Positions 55,529 through 64,000 of a DNA stretch of 64,000 bases are shown here, one piece after another (within the stretch, counting starts at the first letter, position 1; each line of letters begins with the position of its first letter). Made by a program: the position numbers and the translations under genes. Below the pieces are notes generated by a model, which was not told the DNA's origin, did no database searches, and worked only from the letters and a program-made list of their open reading frames with translations. Origin of the DNA: an uncultured Pelagibacteraceae bacterium (GTDB lineage Bacteria > Pseudomonadota > Alphaproteobacteria > Pelagibacterales > Pelagibacteraceae); assembly GCA_902589725.1 (NCBI GenBank), contig CACITU010000001.1, forward strand, positions 1-64,000, given 5' to 3'.

Positions 55529-57082
55529 ATGTTAAATAAAAGAGCAGATAAACTTGAATTATTAAGAATTGCTGAAGCCGTAGCTTTAGAAAAATCAATT
55601 GATAAAGAACTTATCATTAGTTCAATGGAAACAGGAATTGCCAAAGCTGCTAAATCAAAATTTGGTCAAGAGAATGAAATAAAGGTTTTTATCAATAGAG
55701 ATAGTGGTGACATCGAGCTTTTTAGAAGATTAGTAATTACTGAAAATCCTGAAAATACAAACACTGAAATAAAATTAGAAGATGCTATAAATTTGAACGA
55801 GACAAATAAAGATAAATCTATTGGTGATGAAGTTTTGCAACCACTACCTTCATTTGATTTTGGTAGAATAGCAGCTCAAACTGCTAAACAAGTAATAAGT
55901 TTTAATGTGCGGGAGGCTGAGCGGGAAAGACAATTCAATGATTTTATTGATAAAAAAGATTCAATACTAAGTGGTATTATAAAAAGATTAGAATTTGGAA
56001 ATGTAATTGTTGATTTAGGAAGAACTGAAGCAATAATTCAAAAAAATGAATTAATTCCAAGAGAAAACATCAAAGCAGGTGATCGTATTAAAGCTTATTG
56101 TTATGACGTGAGAAGAGAACCTAGAGGTCAACAAATATTTTTATCAAGAGCCCACCCTAAATTCATGGAAAAACTTTTTGTACAGGAGGTTCCAGAAATT
56201 TATGATGGATTAATTGAAATCAAATCTTCTTCAAGAGACCCTGGAAGTAGAGCAAAAATTTGTGTTAAAGCAGTTGATACATCTCTAGATCCAGTTGGTG
56301 CATGTGTGGGTATGAGAGGCTCACGAGTTCAAGCAGTAGTAAATGAACTTCAAGGAGAGAAAATAGATATAGTTAATTGGTCAGAAGATCCTGCTATTTT
56401 GGTTTCAAATGCATTATCTCCAGCTGAAGTACAAAGAGTTAATGTTGATTCTGAAAGAAAAAAACTTGATGTAATTCTAACTGAAGAAAATTTGAGTAAA
56501 GCAATTGGAAGAAGAGGTCAAAATGTAAGACTTGCTACAAAACTGTTAAATTATGAAATTAATATAATGACAGATGCAGAGGACTCAGAACGAAGACAAT
56601 TAGAATTTAAAGAAAAGACAGATAACTTTGTTAAAAATTTAGAGTTAGATGAGACATTGGGTCAGTTACTTGTTGCGGAAGGATTTTCAACAATCGATGA
56701 CATAAAAGATAGCACAGCTGAGAATTTGATAAAAATAGAAGGTATAGAAGAAGATACCGCTAAGGCATTAATAGAGCGAGCTAAGGAATTTCATGAAAAA
56801 GATCAGGAGGATATTTCTCAGAGAATTAAAGAGTTAGGTCTTGAAGATGCTTTAATCAATATGGAAGGTTTAACACCTGGAATGTTGGTTACACTTGGGG
56901 AGCAAAAAATTTTAAAGTTAGAGGATTTTGCAGATCTAGCATCTGATGAATTAACTGGCGGTTACGATGTAGTTAAAGGTGAGAGAGTGAAAATCCAAGG
57001 TTATCTGGAAGATTTTGCTCTATCAAAGGCAGAAGCGGATGAACTAATCATGTCTGCGCGAAACATTGTTTATAAAGATTGA
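55529..57082 (+). CDS. nusA: Transcription termination/antitermination factor NusA
   Basis: RNA polymerase-associated factor for pausing, termination and antitermination. The 517 residues have an N-terminal polymerase-binding domain (LRIAEAVALEKSIDKELIIS), S1 (SGIIKRLEFGNVIVDLGRTE), two KH domains (GACVGMRGSRVQAVVNELQG and NLSKAIGRRGQNVRLATKL) and two C-terminal helix-hairpin-helix acidic repeats. The start is set at ATG 55529 after GGAG; the frame is open upstream but there it encodes the terminator stem. Confidence 0.97.
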   Translation: MLNKRADKLELLRIAEAVALEKSIDKELIISSMETGIAKAAKSKFGQENEIKVFINRDSGDIELFRRLVITENPENTNTEIKLEDAINLNETNKDKSIGDEVLQPLPSFDFGRIAAQTAKQVISFNVREAERERQFNDFIDKKDSILSGIIKRLEFGNVIVDLGRTEAIIQKNELIPRENIKAGDRIKAYCYDVRREPRGQQIFLSRAHPKFMEKLFVQEVPEIYDGLIEIKSSSRDPGSRAKICVKAVDTSLDPVGACVGMRGSRVQAVVNELQGEKIDIVNWSEDPAILVSNALSPAEVQRVNVDSERKKLDVILTEENLSKAIGRRGQNVRLATKLLNYEINIMTDAEDSERRQLEFKEKTDNFVKNLELDETLGQLLVAEGFSTIDDIKDSTAENLIKIEGIEEDTAKALIERAKEFHEKDQEDISQRIKELGLEDALINMEGLTPGMLVTLGEQKILKLEDFADLASDELTGGYDVVKGERVKIQGYLEDFALSKAEADELIMSARNIVYKD

Positions 57083-57092
57083 GTGATGAGTT

Positions 57093-59312
57093 ATGGAGAA
57101 AAAAACAAAATTAACAATTTCAGGCTCAGCCAAAAAATCAATCAAGAACATCGAGATTGCTAAAAATCAAAGAACAAATTCTGTAGTAATTGAAAAACAA
57201 ACTGGAAAATTTTCAAGTAGAGGTACATCATTTAAATCTATTACGAATAAGCAGAGGACAACCTCAACTTTCAACAGAGGAGCACCTTTTAAACCTTCAT
57301 TAAATCCAAAATCACCCCCTATAACAAACGATTTTGAAAAGAGAAAACTAGCAGAACAGAGAGCTACCAAAAGACTTAAAGGAGATAGCGAAAATAAAGA
57401 TAAGAAAACTTTAAAAATAGCTACAAAGAAAAGAGAATTAAAATTAACAGTTTCAAGAGCCTTAAGTGATGAGATTGATGCAAAACAAAGAAGTTTAGCA
57501 TCAGTTAAAAGAGCAAGACAAAAAGAAATTAAAAATGCTAAAAAAGTTGACTCTCAAGAAAATTTACAACCAATTAAAAGAGACGTTAATATTCCAGAGG
57601 CAATTACGGTTAGAGAATTAGCAAATAGAATGGCTGAACAATCAAGCAATGTAATTAAGCATTTATTCGGCATGGGAGTTACTGTTACAATTAATCAGAC
57701 TTTAGCAGCTGACACTGCAGAATATTTAGTAAGAGAATTTGGTCACAATCCTATTAGAGAAGAAAAAGCAGAGGAAATTATTCAAAAAATTAAAGCTTCA
57801 AGAACTGAAAATCTTAAAAATAGACCGCCTATAGTTACAGTTATGGGTCATGTTGATCATGGCAAAACTTCTGTTTTAGATGTTCTGAGAAGTGCTAATG
57901 TAGTTTCAGGTGAATTTGGTGGGATAACACAACATATCGGAGCTTATCAAATTGAGAGTCAAGAAAATAAATTAACTTTCATTGATACTCCAGGTCATGC
58001 AGCGTTTACAGAGATGAGAGCAAGAGGGTCAAAATTAACTGATGTGGTTGTGTTAGTTGTTGCTGCAGATGATGGAGTTAAACCTCAAACCGTTGAATCA
58101 ATTAAACATGCAAAAGCAGCTAATGTTCCAATTGTTGTTGCAATAAACAAATGTGATTTACCAGAGGCAGATCCTCAGAAGATTAAAAATCAATTATTAG
58201 AGCATGAGTTAATAGCTGAAGATTTATCTGGAGATGTTTTAATGGTTGAAATTTCAACTAAAACAAAACAAAATTTAGATAAATTAGTAGAGTCTATAAT
58301 TCTTCAAGCGGAAATTTTAGATCTTAAAACAGATTATCAATCTAAAGCTACAGGTATAGTTTTAGAGTCTAAGATTGATGTTGGCAGAGGTCCAGTAGCA
58401 AATATAATTGTTACTACCGGCACACTCAAGAGAGGTGACTTTTTTGTAAGTGGTTTGAAATGGGGAAAAATAAGGGCTATTATTAATGACAAAGGTCAAA
58501 ATATTAATGAAGCTCTACCTTCAACTCCTGTAGAGATTTTAGGTATAAATGGTGCAGCTAAAGCTGGAGATGATTTTATTGTTCTTAATACGGAAAAAGA
58601 AGCTAAGACATTGAGTGAAACTAGAGCTCAAGAGAGTAAGGATGGCAAAAATCCACTTACGTTTGCAACTCAAGACTCAGCTTTTACAGATAAATCTACA
58701 GAAGAACTAAATTTAATTATTAAATCTGATGTACATGGATCATCAGAAGCAATTAAAAATGCAATTAGTCAAATTAAACACGATGAAGTTAAACCTAAAA
58801 TAATTTTAGCAGATATTGGAATGGTAACTGAGACTGATGTTACATTGGCCAAAGCGTCTAATGCAGTATTGATTGCTTTTAATGTAAAGCCAAGTAAAGA
58901 AGCTAAAAAATTAGCTGAAAATGAAAAAATAAAAATTTCTTCATACAACATCATCTATGAAGTTTTAGATTACATTAAGCAAAGAATGTCAGGCTTATTG
59001 GCACCCGATGTACAAGAAAAAATTACTGGTACAGCACAAATTTTGGAAATATTTAAAGTTTCAGGTGCTGGAAAAGTCGCGGGCTCAAAAGTGACTGAGG
59101 GTGAAATTAATAGCACATCAGATGTAAGAATTATCAGAGATGGAGCAATTATTTACACTGGAAAGATATCAACAATATTTAGAGAGAAAAACCAGGTAAA
59201 ACAGGTAAGTGGTGGGCAAGAATGTGGAATTACGGTTAAAGATTATATGGATTTCCAAAAAAACGACACAATAGAGGCATTTAGTGTTACATCTACAGAG
59301 AGGACAATTTAA
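57093..59312 (+). CDS. infB: Translation initiation factor IF-2
   Basis: GTPase that brings initiator tRNA to the 30S subunit. The 739 residues start with a basic, low-complexity region, then IF2N (ITVRELANRMAEQSSNVIKH), the G domain (GHVDHGKTSVLD, DTPGHAAFTEM, NKCDLPEAD) and domains II-IV. It follows nusA by ten bases with no ylxR between, and overlaps rbfA as TAATG. Confidence 0.98.
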   Translation: MEKKTKLTISGSAKKSIKNIEIAKNQRTNSVVIEKQTGKFSSRGTSFKSITNKQRTTSTFNRGAPFKPSLNPKSPPITNDFEKRKLAEQRATKRLKGDSENKDKKTLKIATKKRELKLTVSRALSDEIDAKQRSLASVKRARQKEIKNAKKVDSQENLQPIKRDVNIPEAITVRELANRMAEQSSNVIKHLFGMGVTVTINQTLAADTAEYLVREFGHNPIREEKAEEIIQKIKASRTENLKNRPPIVTVMGHVDHGKTSVLDVLRSANVVSGEFGGITQHIGAYQIESQENKLTFIDTPGHAAFTEMRARGSKLTDVVVLVVAADDGVKPQTVESIKHAKAANVPIVVAINKCDLPEADPQKIKNQLLEHELIAEDLSGDVLMVEISTKTKQNLDKLVESIILQAEILDLKTDYQSKATGIVLESKIDVGRGPVANIIVTTGTLKRGDFFVSGLKWGKIRAIINDKGQNINEALPSTPVEILGINGAAKAGDDFIVLNTEKEAKTLSETRAQESKDGKNPLTFATQDSAFTDKSTEELNLIIKSDVHGSSEAIKNAISQIKHDEVKPKIILADIGMVTETDVTLAKASNAVLIAFNVKPSKEAKKLAENEKIKISSYNIIYEVLDYIKQRMSGLLAPDVQEKITGTAQILEIFKVSGAGKVAGSKVTEGEINSTSDVRIIRDGAIIYTGKISTIFREKNQVKQVSGGQECGITVKDYMDFQKNDTIEAFSVTSTERTI

Positions 59313-59680
59313 TGTCAGATAGAATAGGAAAACCAGTATCTCAAAGACAGCTTAGAGTAGGTGAAATGATTAAACAGTCTTTAAGCATGATTTTTATAAG
59401 AAATGAGGCTAAGGTGCCGAATTTAGAAACAAATACTATAACAGTTACCGAAGTTAGAATGAGTCCAGATTTAAAAATTGCCAAAGCATATGTCCTTCCA
59501 TTAGGAGGAAAAAATGCAGATGAAACTGTTAATGTTTTAAAAGAATACTCATTTTTAATAAGAAAAATTTTATCACAAAAAGTGGTTATGAAATTTTTAC
59601 CAAAATTACTTTTTAGAAAAGATGAGTCTTTTGAGTATGCGGAAAAAATAGAAAATTTAATTAAACAAACAAATAAATAA
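59312..59680 (+). CDS. rbfA: Ribosome-binding factor A
   Basis: Assists late 30S maturation. The 122-residue protein has QRQLRVGEMIKQSLSMIFIR at the start and ITVTEVRMSPDLKIAKAYVL, the family core, ending with FLPKLLFRKDESFEYAEKIE. The usual next gene truB is absent; rpsO follows after 16 bases. Confidence 0.95.
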   Translation: MSDRIGKPVSQRQLRVGEMIKQSLSMIFIRNEAKVPNLETNTITVTEVRMSPDLKIAKAYVLPLGGKNADETVNVLKEYSFLIRKILSQKVVMKFLPKLLFRKDESFEYAEKIENLIKQTNK

Positions 59681-59696
59681 ATAGGAAGAAAGAGGT

Positions 59697-59945
59697 ATGA
59701 ACAAAAAGGTACAAGAATTAGCAATGCATGATAAAGACACGGGATCTTCAGAAATTCAAATTGCTTTGCTAACTGAAAAAATTGAGACTCTCTCTAAACA
59801 TATTAAGCAATTCAAAAAGGATAAACATTCATCTGTTGGGTTGTTGAGAGCGGTAAATAGAAGAAAGAAATTGTTGGAATACTTGAAGAAAAATAAATTG
59901 GATTCTTACAAAAATGTACTGTCGAAATTGAATTTAAGAAAATAG
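59697..59945 (+). CDS. rpsO: 30S ribosomal protein S15
   Basis: Primary 16S rRNA-binding protein of the 30S platform. The 82 residues contain HDKDTGSSEIQIALLTEKIE, HIKQFKKDKHSSVGLLRAV and NRRKKLLEYLKK. It is slightly shorter than the usual 88-89 at the N-terminus (no KxxII...). AGAGG precedes the start. rpsO-pnp is a widely conserved pair. Confidence 0.97.
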   Translation: MNKKVQELAMHDKDTGSSEIQIALLTEKIETLSKHIKQFKKDKHSSVGLLRAVNRRKKLLEYLKKNKLDSYKNVLSKLNLRK

Positions 59946-60002
59946 AAGTCAAGATAGATAGAACGGAATGGAACGAAACGAACGAAAAGAAATGGAAATG
60001 AA
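59946..60002 (+). other. Purine-rich repetitive spacer between rpsO and pnp
   Basis: A 57-base spacer of almost only purines on the coding strand, with repeated AACG and GGAA words (AACGGAATGGAACGAAACG). It cannot fold much and differs from the usual AT-rich spacers here. In E. coli this interval carries the RNase III-processed pnp leader; no such hairpin is seen. Confidence 0.5.
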
Positions 60003-62075
60003 ATGTTTAAAGTATATAAGAAGGAAATTGAAGTAGCGGGAAAGAAGATTAGTTTAGAAACAGGTAAAGTAGCAAGACAGGCAGACGGTGCAATAATCGC
60101 AACATGCGGAGAGACAGTTGTACTAGCAACAGTAGTAGGAGCAAAAAAAGTAAACCCTGATATGGATTACTTTCCACTATCTGTGAATTACCAAGAAAAA
60201 TATTATGCAGCTGGAAAAATTCCAGGCGGATATTTTAAAAGAGAAGCAAGACCAACTGAGAGCGAAACATTAATCTCTAGATTAATTGATAGACCAATCA
60301 GACCTTTGTTTCCTGATGAATTTAAAAATGAAGTACAGTTATTACCAACTGTAATTTCATACGATAAAGAAAATGAGCCAGATATTTTATCAATTATTGC
60401 ATCTTCAGCGGCATTAGCTATATCAGGTATGCCATTTATGGGTCCTGTAGGTGCTTCAAGAGTCGGTTTTATTGATGGTAAATATGTTTTAAATCCATCT
60501 AAAACAGATTTAGAAAAATCGAAATTAGACTTAGTTGTAGCAGGTACAAAAGATGCTGTGCTTATGGTTGAGTCTGAAGCGAGTGGTTTGACTGAGGAAG
60601 AAATGTTAAATGCAGTAAAATTTGGACATGAGGGATTTGTTCCAGTAATTAAAATGATTGAGGAACTTGCAAAAGAATGTAGAAAACCTGATTGGACTGT
60701 TGAAAAGAAGGATCTATCAGAAGTTAAGAAAAAATTACAAGAAACTTTTACAGAAGATCTTAAAAAAGCTTTTGCAACAAGAGACAAACAAGATAGATCA
60801 AATCAAATTTCAGAGATTACTGATAAAGCTAAAATCCTTTATGAGGAAGATGAAAACTACACAGATCTTGATGTAAATAGTCAGTTAAAGAATCTGGAAA
60901 AAACAATTGTTAGAACTGATATTCTAAAAAATAAAAATAGAATTGATGGCAGAGGTTTATCTGATGTAAGACCTATCGAATGTGAGGTGGGTGTTTTACC
61001 AAGAGCACATGGTTCAGCTTTATTCACTAGAGGAGAAACGCAAGCAATTGTAGTAGCAACTTTAGGAACATCTGATGATGAGCAAAGAATTGAAAGTTTA
61101 GATGGACTACAAAGAGAGCGATTTATGCTCCACTACAACTTTCCTCCTTTTTCAGTTGGAGAAACTGGCAGAATTGGAACAGGCAGAAGAGAAATTGGAC
61201 ATGGTAAATTAGCTTGGAGAGCAATTAATTCTTCATTACCAACAAAAGAAGCATTTCCGTATACTTTTAGAGTAGTTTCAGAGATTACAGAGTCTAATGG
61301 TTCTTCTTCAATGGCTACTGTTTGTGGAACTTCTTTAGCATTAATGGACGCTGGAGTGCCTATTAAAGAACCGGTTGCAGGTATTGCAATGGGATTAATT
61401 AAAGAAGGTGATGATTTTAGTGTCCTATCGGATATCTTAGGTGATGAAGATCACTTAGGCGATATGGACTTCAAAGTTGCTGGAACTAAAGATGGAATTA
61501 CTTCTCTTCAAATGGATATCAAAATTACAGGTATAACATTTGAAATTATGGAGCAGGCATTAAGCCAGGCCAAAGATGGAAGAGTTCACATTTTAGGAGA
61601 AATGAATAAAGCATTGTCAGCTTCAAGATCTGATGTTGGAAAACATACTCCAAAAATGGAACAAGTTAATGTTGATAAAAAAGACATTGCTGCTGTGATT
61701 GGAAAAGGTGGTGCAACAATAAGAGAGATAGTTGAAAAATCAGGCGCAAAAGTAGATGTAAATGACGAGGGTATAGTTACAGTTGCTGCTCCTGATGAAG
61801 AGTCTAGAAACATTGCAATGCAAATGATTAAGGACATCACCGCAAAAGCTGAATTAAATAAAATTTATTCTGGTAAAGTAATGAAGATTATGGAGTTTGG
61901 TGCATTTGTAAATTTTTTAGGGAAACAAGATGGACTTGTTCATATCTCAGAACTTGCTGATAAAAGAGTAGCTAAAGTTACTGATGTTGTTAAAGAAGGT
62001 GATGAAGTAAAAGTTAAAGTAATTGGTTTTGATAGAGGTAAAGTAAAACTTTCTATGAAACAAGCAATAGATTAA
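60003..62075 (+). CDS. pnp: Polyribonucleotide nucleotidyltransferase (PNPase)
   Basis: Phosphorolytic 3'-5' exoribonuclease of the degradosome. The 690 residues comprise two RNase PH domains ([20 protein letters not shown] and [20 protein letters not shown]), [20 protein letters not shown], a KH domain ([20 protein letters not shown]) and a C-terminal S1 ([20 protein letters not shown]). Length is normal. Confidence 0.98.
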   Translation: MFKVYKKEIEVAGKKISLETGKVARQADGAIIATCGETVVLATVVGAKKVNPDMDYFPLSVNYQEKYYAAGKIPGGYFKREARPTESETLISRLIDRPIRPLFPDEFKNEVQLLPTVISYDKENEPDILSIIASSAALAISGMPFMGPVGASRVGFIDGKYVLNPSKTDLEKSKLDLVVAGTKDAVLMVESEASGLTEEEMLNAVKFGHEGFVPVIKMIEELAKECRKPDWTVEKKDLSEVKKKLQETFTEDLKKAFATRDKQDRSNQISEITDKAKILYEEDENYTDLDVNSQLKNLEKTIVRTDILKNKNRIDGRGLSDVRPIECEVGVLPRAHGSALFTRGETQAIVVATLGTSDDEQRIESLDGLQRERFMLHYNFPPFSVGETGRIGTGRREIGHGKLAWRAINSSLPTKEAFPYTFRVVSEITESNGSSSMATVCGTSLALMDAGVPIKEPVAGIAMGLIKEGDDFSVLSDILGDEDHLGDMDFKVAGTKDGITSLQMDIKITGITFEIMEQALSQAKDGRVHILGEMNKALSASRSDVGKHTPKMEQVNVDKKDIAAVIGKGGATIREIVEKSGAKVDVNDEGIVTVAAPDEESRNIAMQMIKDITAKAELNKIYSGKVMKIMEFGAFVNFLGKQDGLVHISELADKRVAKVTDVVKEGDEVKVKVIGFDRGKVKLSMKQAID

Positions 62076-62110
62076 TAAACTAAAATGAAAATTATTTTTC
62101 TAATGCTTTA

Positions 62111-62887
62111 ATGAAAAAACTTAGTTGGTATTACAAGAGTTTTATTTTTAAAATTAAAAGTAAGATTGATTTAGACAAAAAAAATGAAATAAAAAATAAA
62201 TCTCTTGATGAAATATTTAACTTCTTTGGATCTGATAAGGGAACAGCAGTTAGAAATCCCTATGGAAAAAATTCAAAAAAAGTAATTGGTCATGGTTTTG
62301 GAGAGTTTTATGAAAAACATTTCAATAAATTAAAAAAAAAGAATTTTAATTTTCTTGAAATAGGAACATGGGAGGGGGCATCGTTAGCATCTTTTCACAA
62401 TTATTTTAATAAAGCACAGATATATGGAATTGATAGAAATTTTAAGAATAAATATTTCTCTAAACGTTTAAAGTTTTTATATTGTGATACTACAAATTTG
62501 GAGGATTTAAAAATAATAAAAAAAAATTTTAATAAAAAAAAATTTAAAATAATTATTGATGATGGGTCTCACTTATTAAAAGATATTATTCATAACTTAA
62601 AATTTTTTTTTCAATTTTTAGATTATGGAGGATATTATGTTATAGAGGATTATAACCATCCAAAATATTATAAATTTTTAAACAATTCTAATAATCAAGA
62701 AATATTAGTTGACAAAATAATTGATAATTTAAGAAAAAAAAAAAATTTTAAATCAAAAATTTTAAATAATAAAGATCAGCAGAAATTATTTAAAAATATA
62801 AAAAAAATTTATACATACAAAGGAATTATGATAGATGCTAATAAAAACGTATCAGATATTTTAATTTTAAAAAAAACTGGTTTATGA
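62111..62887 (+). CDS. Class I SAM-dependent methyltransferase
   Basis: A 258-residue methyltransferase with LDEIFNFFGSDKGTAVRNPY, a SAM loop FNFLEIGTWEGASLASFHNY, IYGIDRNFK (acidic residue after beta2) and KIIIDDGSHLLKDIIHNLKF. It resembles the family acting on sugars of natural products and glycans, with metal-binding DDGSH. It is extremely AT-rich (lysine and asparagine runs) and sits between pnp and fabI as a likely accessory gene. Substrate unknown. It overlaps the convergent fabI end by six bases. Confidence 0.85.
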   Translation: MKKLSWYYKSFIFKIKSKIDLDKKNEIKNKSLDEIFNFFGSDKGTAVRNPYGKNSKKVIGHGFGEFYEKHFNKLKKKNFNFLEIGTWEGASLASFHNYFNKAQIYGIDRNFKNKYFSKRLKFLYCDTTNLEDLKIIKKNFNKKKFKIIIDDGSHLLKDIIHNLKFFFQFLDYGGYYVIEDYNHPKYYKFLNNSNNQEILVDKIIDNLRKKKNFKSKILNNKDQQKLFKNIKKIYTYKGIMIDANKNVSDILILKKTGL

Positions 62888-63667
62888 GATATTTTTTGGG
62901 TCTGGCATGCCAACTTTGTTATATCCAGCATCTACATAGTGAATTTCACCTGTAACTCCATTCGCAAGTTCACTTAAAAGATAAAGCGCTGAATTTCCAA
63001 CATCATGAATATCTACGTTTTTTTTGAGAAAAGAATGGTCTTCATTCCATTTATATAAGAATTTTGCATCACCAATTGCAGAAGCCGCCAATGTTTTGAT
63101 AGGTCCAGCACTAATTGCATTTACTCTCATTCCTTTAGCACCCAAATCTCTGGCTAAATATTTTACACTTGCTTCAAGCGCAGATTTACAAACACCCATC
63201 ACGTTATAATTTGGAACAGCTTTAGTAGACTCATAGGTTAGTGTGAGAAGACTTCCACCTTTTTTCATTATTTTTGAGGCTTCCTTTGCTACTTCAGTAA
63301 ATGAAAAACAAGAGATCAACATACTTCTTAAAAAGTTTTCCCTTGTTGTATTTAAATATTCACCTGATAACTCTGATTTATCCGAAAAAGCAACTGCATG
63401 AACAACAAAATCAATTTGACCCCACTGAGATTTAACGTCTTCAAATAATTTTATTATTTCCTCTTTTTTTTCAACATCACAACTAAATGTAATATTTGAA
63501 TTTAATTTTTCTGCCAAAGGGATAACTCTTTTTTTGAGAGCATCTCCTAAATATGTGAATGCTAGTTCGGCTCCCGCTTCTGCAAGTTTTTGAGAAATAC
63601 CCCAAGCAATAGATCTTTCATTGGCAACACCCATGATCAATCCTCTTTTACCTTTCATCATGCTCAT
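62882..63667 (-). CDS. fabI: Enoyl-[acyl-carrier-protein] reductase FabI
   Basis: NADH-dependent last reduction of the fatty-acid elongation cycle. The 261-residue SDR has KGKRGLIMGVANERSIAWGI and the catalytic Tyr154-x6-Lys161 in NYNVMGVCKSALEA, with Tyr145 ten residues earlier, and ISAGPIKTLAASAI. The start is 63667 or one of the next in-frame Met codons (63661, 63658). It follows fabB by three bases. Confidence 0.97.
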   Translation of the reverse strand: MSMMKGKRGLIMGVANERSIAWGISQKLAEAGAELAFTYLGDALKKRVIPLAEKLNSNITFSCDVEKKEEIIKLFEDVKSQWGQIDFVVHAVAFSDKSELSGEYLNTTRENFLRSMLISCFSFTEVAKEASKIMKKGGSLLTLTYESTKAVPNYNVMGVCKSALEASVKYLARDLGAKGMRVNAISAGPIKTLAASAIGDAKFLYKWNEDHSFLKKNVDIHDVGNSALYLLSELANGVTGEIHYVDAGYNKVGMPDPKNIS

Positions 63668-63670
63668 AAA

Positions 63671-64000
63671 TTAAACTTTTTCAAAAATTAAAGCTGCGTT
63701 AGTTCCACCAAAACCAAAACTATTTGACATTACTGTATTTAAAGTTGCTCCAGTTTCTGTTTTTGCAACTATTGGAAATTTTTTTGCATCATCATCCATC
63801 TCAGTAATATTTGCTGAGCCAGCAATGAAGTTATTTTTCATCATTATTAAACAATAAATTGCTTCATGTACAGATGCAGCTCCCAACGGATGTCCTGACA
63901 AAGATTTTGTTGAACTTATTTTTGGAATTTCCTCTCCAAAAGTTTCTCTAATAGCATTAAGTTCAGTTATATCTCCAACTGGAGTAGATGTTCCATGAGT
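63671..64000 (-). CDS. fabB: Beta-ketoacyl-ACP synthase (FabB-like), C-terminal part (cut by window end)
   Basis: Condensing enzyme of fatty-acid synthesis. About 110 C-terminal residues are present: [20 protein letters not shown] with the first active-site His, [20 protein letters not shown] with the second, and the closing [17 protein letters not shown]. Followed by fabI, this matches the fabB-fabI order of alphaproteobacteria, so FabB is favoured over FabF. The frame is open to the window edge. Confidence 0.92.
   Translation of the reverse strand, partial: THGTSTPVGDITELNAIRETFGEEIPKISSTKSLSGHPLGAASVHEAIYCLIMMKNNFIAGSANITEMDDDAKKFPIVAKTETGATLNTVMSNSFGFGGTNAALIFEKV

Noticed and set aside
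1-64000. tRNA, rRNA, CRISPR, insertion sequences or prophage
   Set aside because: I looked for cloverleaf T-arm sequences, regular repeat-spacer arrays, transposase motifs and phage genes and saw none; a covariance-model scan would be decisive for small RNAs.

Overview
The window is a stretch of chromosome from a streamlined, strongly AT-rich alphaproteobacterium, most likely of the SAR11 clade (Pelagibacterales). The evidence is the A/T-ending codon use, the near absence of non-coding DNA (no gene-free stretch reaches 300 bases; the longest, about 267 and 207 bases, lie before hemE and before the porin gene), and gene orders typical of alphaproteobacteria. These orders are ftsK-lolA, hisB-H-A-F-E, PPDK regulator-maf-aroE-coaE-dnaQ facing hemE, rho-mnmE-mnmG-rsmG-parAB-holA, grpE-dnaK-dnaJ, nfu-tsaB-fur-miaB-phoH-ybeY-lnt-metK, and nusA-infB-rbfA-rpsO-pnp. 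I saw no rRNA, tRNA, IS element, prophage or CRISPR array.

Layout. 1-6.0 kb: 3' part of ftsK, lolA, then a leftward histidine operon (hisB, hisH, an unlisted 46-residue lipoprotein gene, hisA, hisF, hisE, a HIT protein, a GNAT acetyltransferase). 6.0-14.2 kb: heat-shock protease hslVU, a sulfotransferase, Smr and Tim44-like proteins, fxsA, secB, and a leftward block dnaQ-coaE-aroE-maf-PPDK regulator. 14.18-14.45 kb: a non-coding AT-rich region between the PPDK regulator and hemE, with a perfect DnaA box. This is the position of the replication origin in Caulobacter and Rickettsia, and it is the likely oriC. 14.4-23.9 kb: rightward haem genes (hemE, hemH, hemJ), rho, mnmE, mnmG, rsmG (with a perfect parS site inside it), parA and parB. 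23.9-28.4 kb: leftward holA, lptE, leuS and a DUF3576 lipoprotein. 28.6-29.6 kb: a major porin with a strong terminator. 29.6-32.0 kb: small genes, including an L,D-transpeptidase, a winged-helix regulator and a 43-residue ArfA-like ribosome-rescue candidate.

32.0-38.3 kb is a leftward chaperone operon, grpE-dnaK-dnaJ, continuing into a 55-residue membrane protein, dapB, nth and a PfkB kinase. 38.4-49 kb: rdgB, a periplasmic LppC-like protein, rsmI, a BON lipoprotein, malic enzyme, murJ, trpS, an Nfu Fe-S carrier, a Bax-like glucosaminidase and a polysaccharide deacetylase. 49-55.4 kb: a short tsaB, fur, miaB, phoH, ybeY, lnt and metK. 55.4-62.1 kb: the nusA-infB-rbfA-rpsO-pnp operon behind a promoter and a terminator-like leader hairpin. 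62.1-64 kb: a SAM methyltransferase, fabI and the 3' end of fabB.

The most notable observations are: the oriC/parS/parAB segregation region; a common heat-shock promoter pattern (CTwGwA-N14-nnCYATWTR) before hslVU, grpE and dnaK that leaves almost no 5' leader for two of them; three genes too small for ordinary gene lists; a half-length TsaB whose start overlaps an opposing gene; loss of several usual cluster members (rimP, trmB, ylxR, truB, rimI, mltA); and extreme junction economy (ten TAATG overlaps and convergent genes sharing a four-base stop). I found no wholly new multi-gene system; the unusual features are mostly products of streamlining.
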